DNA of 64,000 nucleotides from positions 8,538,462 through 8,602,461 of the forward strand of contig CM065169.1 of NCBI GenBank assembly GCA_033026295.1, written 5' to 3'. Made by a program: the position numbers and the translations under genes. This document shows positions 24,454-33,993 of the stretch, piece after piece (the first letter of the stretch is position 1; each line of letters begins with the position of its first letter). The notes beneath the pieces are model-generated. The model searched no databases. It was not told the DNA's origin and saw only the letters and a list, made by a program, of their open reading frames with translations. Source of the stretch: Channa striata (Eukaryota > Chordata > Actinopteri > Anabantiformes > Channidae).

Positions 24454-25858
24454 ATGAAGAGAGGCAAGAAGGCAGAGAAGGCAGAGGTGGCAGCTGCAGA
24501 TGGGGAAAATGATACTGCATCTGGTAAATACACACATTTAAACACATACTGTTTCTTATGGTAATTACAAAAAACTATTTGCCATATGTGTTTACTACCT
24601 AATAAACAGTAGCTTCTTAAGGTATTCAGGAGTTAGGCCTCTGCACCTTTTGTACAATTTATGTAGACGTTTATAAATTCTGAATACCACAGTATACTTC
24701 ACCCATCCATGTCTCCACCTTCAACTTTACAGCTCCTGCAAAGAAAGCTAAGAAGGCTAAGGAGCCAGAGGCCCCAGTTCTGTATGATGATCCTCCTGAC
24801 AAACTGACCAGCAAAGATGGACGCAGTCCCAACATGAAAATCACCTCCTGGAATGTTGACGGGCTGAGGGCCTGGGTGAAAAAGAAGGGCCTGGATGTAA
24901 GTTTGGACAACATAAGTTAGCTGCCATGTTGATAAATTGTTTAATAGTTACGGTCGTAATGTTTTTCTTTCCCAGTGGGTACGAGAGGAGGCTCCAGATG
25001 TCTTGTGTTTGCAAGAGACCAAGTGTTCAGAGAAGGCCCTCCCTGCTGAAATCACGTCAATGCCTGAGTACCCTCATAAGTACTGGGCTGTGTCAGATGA
25101 CAAGGAGGGTTACAGTGGGGTGGCAATGCTCTGCAAAACTGAGCCCCTCAAAGTGACTTATGGCATTGGTGAGGGTTTTTGGTTATTGTAAATGAACTTT
25201 GGACTAGCATTGGCAGAAATGGGAAAAAGTGTTTTATATATATGTTTTGGAATTGACTGATTAATTGGGTGAAAAAGCAATTAATAAAGTGTCTAAGCAA
25301 AACTTGCCTTCAGTTAAATTAATCTTGTCTACCATTTCTCTAGGCAAAGAAGAACACGACAGGGAGGGTCGTGTCATCACTGCAGAGTTTCCCAACTTCT
25401 ACCTGGTGACCGCCTACGTGCCAAACTCCGGAAGAGGACTTGTGCGCCTAGACTACCGAAAAACTTGGGATGTAGACTTCCGGGCGTACCTGAGTGAGCT
25501 TGACATACAGAAGCCCCTGGTACTGTGTGGCGATCTCAATGTCGCACACCAGGAGATTGACCTGAAAAACCCAAAGGGGAACAAGAAAAATGCAGGCTTT
25601 ACTCCAGAGGAGCGTGAGGGCTTCAGCCAGCTGCTAACTGCTGGTTTTATCGACAGCTTCCGCGAGCTTTACCCCGAGCAGACCAATGCCTACACCTTCT
25701 GGACCTACATGATGAACGCCCGTGCAAAGAATGTTGGGTGGAGGCTTGATTATTTTTTGCTGTCATCTTCTCTACTGCCAAGCTTGTGTGACAGCAAGAT
25801 CCGCAACAAAGTGATGGGAAGCGACCACTGCCCCATCACTCTGCACATAGCTGTGTAG
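24454..25858 (+). CDS. apex1: APEX1, apurinic/apyrimidinic endonuclease 1
   Basis: Four coding exons, 24454-24523, 24733-24896, 24976-25168 and 25344-25858, total 942 nt and 313 residues (human 318). A Lys/Ala/Glu-rich N-terminus (MKRGKKAEKAE, then PAKKAKKAKEPE) carries the nuclear localisation signal. The exonuclease III-type nuclease domain follows. Catalytic motifs are present: the metal-binding Glu in LQETKC, Tyr in TAYVPN, Asp and Asn in CGDLNVAH, and the Asp-His pair in GSDHCPI near the C-terminus. It cleaves DNA 5' to abasic sites in base-excision repair in the nucleus. The position of the mammalian redox cysteine (human C65, KICSWNVDG) is threonine here (MKITSWNVDG, about residue 61), so the endonuclease is expected but not the mammalian-type redox activity. 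The start is the first ATG in frame, four bases into a KRGKK context. Confidence 0.97.
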
Positions 25859-26398
25859 GTCCCTTTGTGGGCAGCAGGGGCACTGCTTTGCCTAGCCTGC
25901 ACTTGGTTCTTAGTGCTTTGCCCACGACTTGGCTCAAACTACTGAATCGTGTGTTCCAATGTGTGTTCTACTGGAGAGAAACGACACTTGACAGGGAGGT
26001 CTGCCCAATTAGAGCTTTCTCATTCAGTAGATTCAGCAGTACCTAGTTGACTAGTACTTCTTTTTTTTCACATGGGAGTTCATAAAATTGCTCTGACACA
26101 ATTCCTAAAGCCTATTTGTCCACTTCCTGTAATTGAAGTTTGTCTGAGTTTAGTGATGTACACCTGAACTTGTGTGTGCGATTCTGTAAAAATGCAACAC
26201 TAAATACCAAAATATGTCTAAGCTGATTTTCAACAATGACCTATGACTAGCTGTCAGAAAGCAGCTCCTGTCTTTTTTTTTATTACTGTTTGAAATTAAG
26301 CTATGGCTGTTTAAAGAAAATGGATCCTGTTGTAACACAAACATTTCCACATCAGTGTTAAATCTTTTGTTGTAAAACATGCCCAAATTCTCAATAAA
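25859..26398 (+). other. apex1 3' UTR with poly(A) signal
   Basis: 540 bases ending at AATAAA (26393-26398). The opposing gene's probable poly(A) signal (TTTATT, 26441-26446) is only about 45 bases further, so the two transcripts very likely overlap at their 3' ends. Confidence 0.65.
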
Positions 26399-26704
26399 AC
26401 TGAATTTATGTAGAAACGCCTATTTTTTAATTGCCTTTCATTTATTCTGAGCCAAGATGGTAAAGCAGAAAACGCCTAAAAAGCATTCCCCTGCACAGTG
26501 TACCCTAATCACAATACAGTCATACAATTTTCATTATAAGGGAGCTTGATGTCAGTCATATTCTTGCTAAGACACCTTTTATACTAGATGGAGTTCACAG
26601 CTGGTCTAAAACAGTCAAAATAATGATAGCATTGTCCCAGTCTGAAACATCTTTCTTAATCCAAAACATTAACTTCCAGATCAGTATTTTAACATCTTCC
26701 TTCC

Positions 26705-29700
26705 CTACATTAATTTCAAGATATGTGTACGCTGATGCATTTTTAGATTATATGACTGCCTGAATCCCCTCCCACATTCCAAACAGATGTATGGTCTTTC
26801 CCCCGAATGTGTTCGTTGGTGTCTTTTGAGCCGGTTGGCACTGAGGAAGCTCTTGTCACACTCAGTGCAGGAGTAGGGCCGGACTCCAGAGTGGTAGCGC
26901 AGGTGGATAGTCAGGTAGCAAGACTGAGTGAATTTCTTGCCACAATGAGGACACTGAAAGGGCTTGTGACCAGTGTGGAAGCGCTCGTGCTTCAGAAGCT
27001 CAGCGTGGGAAAAGAAACCTTTCCCACAGTCGGAGCAGAGGTAAGGCCTTTCGCCTGAATGTGTTAGCTCGTGTCTGATCAGAGTTGCCTTATACACAAA
27101 ACTCTTGTCGCACTGTGAGCAGCTGTATACATTTTCCCTGGTGTGGCAGCGCTCATGCTTCTTCATGTTGCGTTCCCTTTTGAAGCTCTTGCCGCAGAAG
27201 GAACACATGAAGGGCATTTCCTCTGAGTGGATCTTCATGTGACTCAGCAAGCCACCCTTATAGAGGAATCCCTTCCCGCACTGTTGGCACATGTGCGGCC
27301 GCTCTTTTTGATGTGTGCGTTGATGTGCCGTTAGAGCCGCTCGGTAGGCAAAGCTCTTTCCACAGTTGCAGGTATGAACTCTTTCCTCCTGGTGAGTCTG
27401 GAGGTGTCTGGTGAGGTAGCTGGCACAGCTGAAGCCCAAGTCACAACGAGGGCATTTGTAAGCACGGTCCGTTTTGTCAGCTTCCTCACTGTGGGTCTTC
27501 AGGTGCCTCACCAATGCTGACTTCCAGGCAAATGCCCGGCCGCACTCGGAACACAGGTACTCTCCATTCTCCATGTGGGTGCTCTTATGCTCTCTCTGGG
27601 CCACTAGAGATTTAAAGAATTCCCCACAGATCAGGCACTCATACTTACGTCCAGACTTGTGTGTTTGCTTGTGCCTCTCCAGTGACTGTTTGAAAGAGAA
27701 ACGCCGCCCGCACTGAGAACACAAAAAGGGCTGCTCGCCTGTGTGGATGCGTTGGTGGGCTTTTAATAAGGACTGGAACTTAAAACTCTTCTCACACTCT
27801 GAACAAGTGAAACGTCCTTCCTGTTCACGAGGCTGAATCAACAGCTTGTCTTCTTCTGTTCCAACAGAGTGAACATTGTCAATGTGCTGCTGGACCTGTG
27901 CTTGTTCTGAATGGTGAAAGGTGCACCTCGGACATGAGAACGCAGCTGGTGAGCCATCTGCTACAAAAAAAAAAGCAGTAGAAATTAAAATTGCCCTCCA
28001 AACTAGTAAAAAGATATGCTGGTGGTAACCCCATTGGGTAGAGCCCAAAGAAAATCTGAGATTTTCAGTAGTTAGTCAACAATGAGTTGTGAGAAAATGC
28101 TAAAACATATGCTTGGTATAAAAAAAAGCAATGCTGATCTTTTTATAAACAAGCTGCTGTCAACTTATTTCTTTGCTCTGTCTTGAAATATCCTTACACT
28201 GTAAGTTATAATTTTCATATCATATCAGGTCTAAATACTTTCTGAAACCACTGTACACTGATGAGAGATATTTTAAATGAGCACTCACTGTCTTCTGATG
28301 AGACACCTGGTGACCCATAGGAGTGCTCTGCACTGTTAATGAGAAAGGAAAAATACAAAAAAACTTAAAAGGGATTTAAGGCTCTGTTCAGTGATGCACT
28401 ATAAAAATATATATACAATAAAAAACAATAAAAGATTTGTGAAGATCTTTTTACCAAGTGAGAGGCAAGGGCTTCAGTGCTGGAGGGTTCGCTTTGGATA
28501 GCTCTTTTTTCCCCTTGGTCATGCGCTGTTGCAAATGTATCACCTGGGCCTTCATAGTTGGTTTGCGTTTGCGGCCACTTGTGCGAACCTTAACAATGGA
28601 AGTGACATTGTCAAGCTCAAGTACATCACCTCCAGAGACTGAGATGGGATGATGTCTGCTCTGGATGTCTGTACTCTCTGGATCACCGTTATCATCAGCT
28701 TGCACCTGGCAGCCAAGCTCAACTAGTCCAACAGGACAATCGCTGGCATCGCACTGAACGACCTCCTGGCCGTCGTTCCGGCTCTCTGTAGGCTTATTAG
28801 CATTGTGATCATCAGTTTGTAAGTGCTTGGCAAGTGCCTGCTCCCAGCTGAATTGTTTGCTGCACAGCTGGCACACGTAAACACCATCTTTCATGTGTGT
28901 TTGCTTGTGCTCTGTGCGGGCAGACAAAGAGTGAAAGGTCTCCCCACAGATGACACAATCGTACTTGCGTCTAGTTTTGTGCGTGTGTCTGTGCCTGTCA
29001 AGGGACTGCCTGAAAGAGAAACAGCGTCCACAGTCAGTGCAGCAGTGGGGACGTTCCCAGTGTGGATGACCCTGTGGGCGATTAGTGAAGAGGCAAACTT
29101 AAATTTTTTCTCACAGTCTGGGCAGTTGTGAGGGCTCACAGGGACTCTGTGTTGGGAGGAAGCTGAATCATCGTTTTTAATATCTAGAGGAATGACATTT
29201 GTTAAAACACTTTCAACTTTTTCTTGTGTTGCTTCTGCTTCCTGTCCCTGTGTTATTTCTTCATGTAGCACTGTCTGTGAATCAACTACTGTGTTTTCTC
29301 CCATCGCCACCTCAATGTCTGTGACTGCACCCAATTCTACGTCAGAATAGTCTGTCACTGTGATTATTTCAACTGCTACATCATCCACAAATGATATGCT
29401 GTGTGTTTCATCAGTGAACCCTTGCAGTGGGTCTAATTGGCTGACTTGTTCAGTAGTTTCTGTCACTCTTTTAGGAGGCTCTGCAGAGAGGGAGGACAGG
29501 ACGCCACCGCCCATGCTAGATGGTGGAACTGCAGACAAAAAGGATGAGAATAAAACCTGAATATTAAGAACATACATCTGCCTTTAACATAATAGCTGTG
29601 ATAATAAAAAGATACATACCATGTTGCTCTAAATGCCCCCGTTGTTTGTGGTGCTGGAGCAGAATTTTCAGGTCTTTAGGCTCAGACAATGAATGCACAC

Positions 29701-32700
29701 AATCCTCCAACACAGAACATTTGGCTCCAACCCAGGAAACAGTCTGTGGTGATGTAAAAACGATAATTACAACAGACCCAGCACAATAAGCAGCGTCACA
29801 TAATTAAGACACAGTTCCTAATTCCTACCGGCATGTATGGGTTACATTATGTAGCATGTGGCAAATACCATGTAGCCACTAGAAAATCTTTGTTTTTTTC
29901 AGAATTGGCTGCCACATATTGATTTTCTATTTTTGTATTTAAATTTGTTAAAATCGTATTCCATTGTAGAGCTGTTTTTGTATTTAAATTTGTTAAAATC
30001 GTATTTCTTATCGTTTTATTATTATTATCGTTTTAGATCTTAAAATGTCCAAAATATCTCATTGTAGATTGTAGAACAAGAGACCAGGTAATTTATTTTT
30101 CCTACCTGTTTATTAACTTAACACCATACCTTCATAAAGCAATAATAATGTGGAGATCCGGGCAACTAACAAAGCATTCACCCTGTTTTAATTGTCATAT
30201 TAATGCAACTTATATCAATTTCCTACAGACTAGTAGAGTAGCTTCTAATTATTCAGAGCTGATTAAGGCTTTTCTGATTAAAGAAGAACTGAAAGGTGTG
30301 CTGATGAACATACATACGGTCTTTCAATCTCTGTACTCTGCAAGACAAATCACTGCTGCAGTTAAGAGAAGCCGCCTGAATGTTTCATCTTAATTTAACT
30401 GCCACAGCAGTACAGCTGTGCCACGGTTAACATTAATGAGTAATTATTAACGTTTTTTTCTCACCATCAATAAAACATACTCTACTATATTAAAATAATT
30501 TTTTAAATCACCATTAGACTAACTAGTAATTTGGAACAGACTCACGATTTTGCCTTAATATGAGAAGAATCGATGACCAAAACACAGCAGCTCTCCAAAA
30601 TGTTATCTGTGCCAAACGCTACCAAAAAACAGAAATTCCACAAATGGCATCCATAAAGTTTGAGATATTAACAGTCACTAGAGGCTGAATATAGTGACTA
30701 TTAAAACTTCACTATGAAGTCGGTTACTTTACTATGAAAACCATCCAAAACACAGGTTCCACTTGCACGTATCTGTGCACCTGTTGGTGCATCAAGTATC
30801 AATTGCTTTAGGCAAGATGAGTGTTCTTTTTTCATGAAATTGTCTATGCTCTATTTAATTATGCTGCAATACAAGGATGGAATAACACTTCTGCCTGTAT
30901 ATATGTTAATATGCATTATTCCAAGGTTTTACACTGCAATACCTAATTGTGAATCAGGGTCTTCTGTATTTGTATCCATTAGTTTGTAAAATATAAGGCG
31001 TAAAGGTAAACTACATTTACTATCTTATCTAAGCAGAATTACTGACAATGGAGACAACGGAACAGACTTGTTATTAAATTGTGAAGATTTCACTGCTGCC
31101 TGTCCTTTTTTATCAGATCTACAAAGAGGAATTGTGTCATTCCAGGTTTAACTGTTTTTTATCTTTACAACAGAACGGCTTTCCATGACTGCTGTTAAAT
31201 CTACACTGTGCAACTTTTTCTAAATGTTTGGTTTCATAAAATTTTCCAAACCATATCTGATAACATAAAGGATTCTGTGACAGAGACTCACTGAACCGCA
31301 CTGACAGCCATAAATAAAGTTCCGATTACACTTGCAATCACCTGTTCGAAGTCAGGAACTGGCAACAGCTGAGTCAGTCGACAAAGAAACTCCCAAAATA
31401 GCGTTTGCAGATCATTGTCATACTCAGGCCCATATGCTGTTGGAAAAACCTCCTTTGAAAGAAAAAAAAAAAAGAGTGTTGTTAAAACCTATCACTCTTG
31501 AAAATACAAAATACTGTCATTTGAATTTTTTTACCCTCTTCCACAACTTGTGGCAATTCTAACTGAACTTCAAACAAACACTGATCATAATTATAAATAT
31601 GGCTTTCAACCTATAAAGAAAAGCAAGAGCCTGATGCAAGTTTATGTTTGCATGTTGCTTTACCAAGAAAAACCCTTGTCTCTCTTCAGGATCTTTGAGC
31701 AGAGTCTGAATCAACTCCACAAAATGAACTGCTGCTGCTTCCTCTTCTGATTCTTCTGTCTGCAATATAAGCATACACAGTCAAAGTTAAGTCTGAATCC
31801 CCTTATTGCAAAAGAAAGAAATGTAAAGATTATAACAATGCACTTTAAGCTAGTGTTTAAAGCAAATGCTCCATCATCACAAGAAACAAAAATGCCCAGG
31901 TAGTGCATAAAATGGTTATAGTAAATTAATGCATCCCCCTTGATAAGTAATGATAATTAAAAGTTAACTAATATCTGGTGAATGTGCATTAAATATTATG
32001 ATGAAAAAAGTGTCTGTTTTACGCTCTTTGCCATTTTAAAAATAAAGGGATGCAAAGTTTTGCACTCAATTTTAAATAAACTAAAGGATTTTGAAAGCGT
32101 TATTTCATGTGTATAATAATTGTTATGTAAATTCAAATGAATTTGTCAAAAGGGGAAAAAAACGCACACTTGCTTGGATTGGGTGCTGTGATTTAATCTT
32201 GTCCAGGTGAGATAAGATGAAGTCAGGCTCTGCAAGATGTTCACTATGGCACAGCTCAATAATGTACTGTTGAGGTTTAAAAAGACAAAACAATGCTTAC
32301 TGTTTGATGTAAATGGTGTACAAATATACTTATTACATTAGCTATGTATGCCTTGTCTTCTCCACATGTACCCACCCTAGCTCTTAATCCCAGGTTAAGC
32401 TGTGTCCTGTGCTTGAACATGAGGAGCTCTGGGACCATGTCCATTACCAAAGATACAAACTCTGCAACTTCCCAGTAGTTCATGACATCCTGTGTCTTTA
32501 GAACCTGCCACATTGAGGCTGTCATGAGCTGGAGAGGTGGAACCAGGAGGCGCAGAGACGCTAGAGGCAAGGCACCATCTGAAAATCACAAATACAATAA
32601 CACTTTCATATTCCCATATTTGTAACAGCTTGTGTTTTCTCACTGCCGCAGCACATTCGTGGAAAATTACATGCCAATGTATTGATTTATGTTTATATAA

Positions 32701-33113
32701 ATAGAATTTAATATTTTTAGATGTATGCATAACAGTGCAAACCATGTTAATGATAAAGGAGCCACATATTATCATATGTTAGCTCACGTTACATAACAGT
32801 CCGTTTGCGGTTTTGAATGCAGCATCGCTGAATGCGTGTTCAATAACGGAAATGCTCACAGCCAGTTTGCTACCCGTTGCCATGTTTGTACAGTGTGAAC
32901 GACACGGAGACATATTCATATTCAACAGTATTCATGCACAACATGATGACAGATAACCATGTCAAGGTAACGTTACGGTCAGAAGACACACCAGGAAGCC
33001 AGTTAGCTGACACGTTAAGCCCTGAAGTAAATGAACGATAGCTGAACGTTCCTCGTTCTTGCTCAGACTTCGAACCCACCTTTGGAAACGGACGTGAAAG
33101 CAGCAGCGTCCAT
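26705..33113 (-). CDS. TIN2 N-terminal-like domain plus C2H2 zinc fingers (copy B), with an extra finger cassette
   Basis: Minus-strand exons: 33080-33113, 32376-32578, 32174-32266, 31664-31759, 31342-31452, 29620-29743 (TINF2_N-like part), 28455-29528 (exon 7), 28289-28332 (exon 8) and 26705-27957 (exon 9). Exons 2-6 are 203, 93, 96, 111 and 124 nt, exactly as in copy A. The protein starts MDAAAFTSVSKDGALPLASL and carries MWQVLK, VELIQTLLKDP and WEFLCRLTQLLPVPD. Exon 7 has an acidic stretch (DVAVEIITVTDYSDVELG), four finger units and a GRKRKP AT-hook-like tail, but one base is missing around 29056, which breaks the frame. Exon 9 encodes one degenerate and 13 C2H2 fingers, including a C-x1-C finger (HTCNCGKSF). 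Splicing exon 6 straight to exon 9 stays in frame (637 residues) and is the intact product. The intron after exon 3 is best read as GC-AG. A nuclear DNA-binding role is inferred. Confidence 0.8.
29054..29060 (-). other. single-base frame break in zinc-finger exon 7
   Basis: On the minus strand the linker between fingers 1 and 2 reads CACACTGGGAACGTCCC, whereas an intact HTGERP linker needs one more G in the G run. Upstream of it the frame gives CPDCEKKF...HRVIHTG. Downstream, fingers CTDCGRCF, YDCVICGETF and YVCQLCSKQF are in the next frame. Exon 7 is 1074 nt and its flanking phases require 1075. The cause may be a real deletion or a homopolymer sequencing error. Confidence 0.8.
29930..30010. 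repeat. 45-base tandem duplication in intron 6 of copy B
   Basis: The sequence tttttgtatttaaatttgtt and the bases that follow (aaaatcgtatt) occur at 29930 and again at 29975, an exact period of 45 bases. It lies in the intron between exons 5 and 6 of the minus-strand gene (29744-31341), which otherwise shows nothing coding. Confidence 0.85.
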
Positions 33114-33993
33114 CTTCTCACGCCGAGGCCGAAAAGTTTGACTAGCGTTAGCTGCTGTTAGCCAGCTAGCTCCCAAATCACAGCTGCCTGCGGTTTATCT
33201 TTGCTGGATTACAGAGACTGGACGGGAGCAGCTTTCCAGCTGTAACTGCAAAACTCCTCTAAATTGGCGGATGCACTCCGCTTAAATGTACTAGTAAACA
33301 ATCTGCATTTACATTGTTTTTTTTCCCAGATTGCTTGTAATTCTTCTTCTGTATCTAGTTACATTTTACAGCAGGTGGCGCTTCCGCCATCTGCTGGAGA
33401 TTTTTCTGAATGGCACTCAGTCATAAAGCTATAATTTTAAAAATCCACCTCTGTTCTGTGATTTTGTGTTTTAGTTTAAGAAATACTGATATTTCTTGCT
33501 GAAAAAATACTAGATGACGTCATTTAGAGGAGTTTCTCAGCTCTGATTGTGTTATTCAATTCAATTTAACTTCATTTATGTTACACACACATAGACAATT
33601 AAAACTGACAACAAGAATGTCACAAAAACGTTTGAAAAGGAAAAACGTGTTTATTTTGAACTCATTGTACATTTGTGTTGCAAATGCTAACAAGTTGTCA
33701 AAAGTGAACTAGTTTACTATAGAGTTTTTATGATATAAAAAAAATCATATATCTGCGAAATGGTGTGGAACAACACAGCACAGCTACTAGACAAAGGGTG
33801 GGACTGGCTTATCTACATTTTGCCATATCGTCATACATCATAGACCACAATATATATTTATGTTTATACATGTCAGAGTAGTAATGCTGCAGTTTTCTGT
33901 GGAGTGAGGGTGACATTAACATAAATCCAAATACCCGACAGACTGCTCACAGCTCTTAATTGGACTTGAGCGGACTTAGAGACGGTGGAGTGG
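33114..33993. promoter_or_regulatory. divergent promoter region of copy B and selenoo
   Basis: 880 bases separate the two start codons, which point away from each other. The part next to copy B (33080-33300) is CpG-richer and contains GCTAGC and TAGCTGC-rich sequence typical of fish promoters. The CTCF-like pair at 33368-33397 lies inside. Shared regulation is inferred from distance only. Confidence 0.45.
33368..33397. promoter_or_regulatory. two back-to-back CTCF-like motifs
   Basis: On the plus strand acagcaggtggcgct fits the CTCF core CCASYAGRKGGCRSY at 14 of 15 positions. Directly after it, the minus strand reads ccagcagatggcgga and fits at 14 of 15. Together they form an imperfect palindrome (CAGCAGGTGGCG / CCGCCATCTGCTG). 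Position between two divergent genes fits an insulator. Binding is not shown by sequence alone. Confidence 0.45.

Noticed and set aside
28451..28927. Separate zinc-finger gene on the minus strand
   Set aside because: It is the continuation of exon 7 of the TINF2_N-ZNF gene after a one-base frame break, as shown by finger-by-finger alignment to exon 9.
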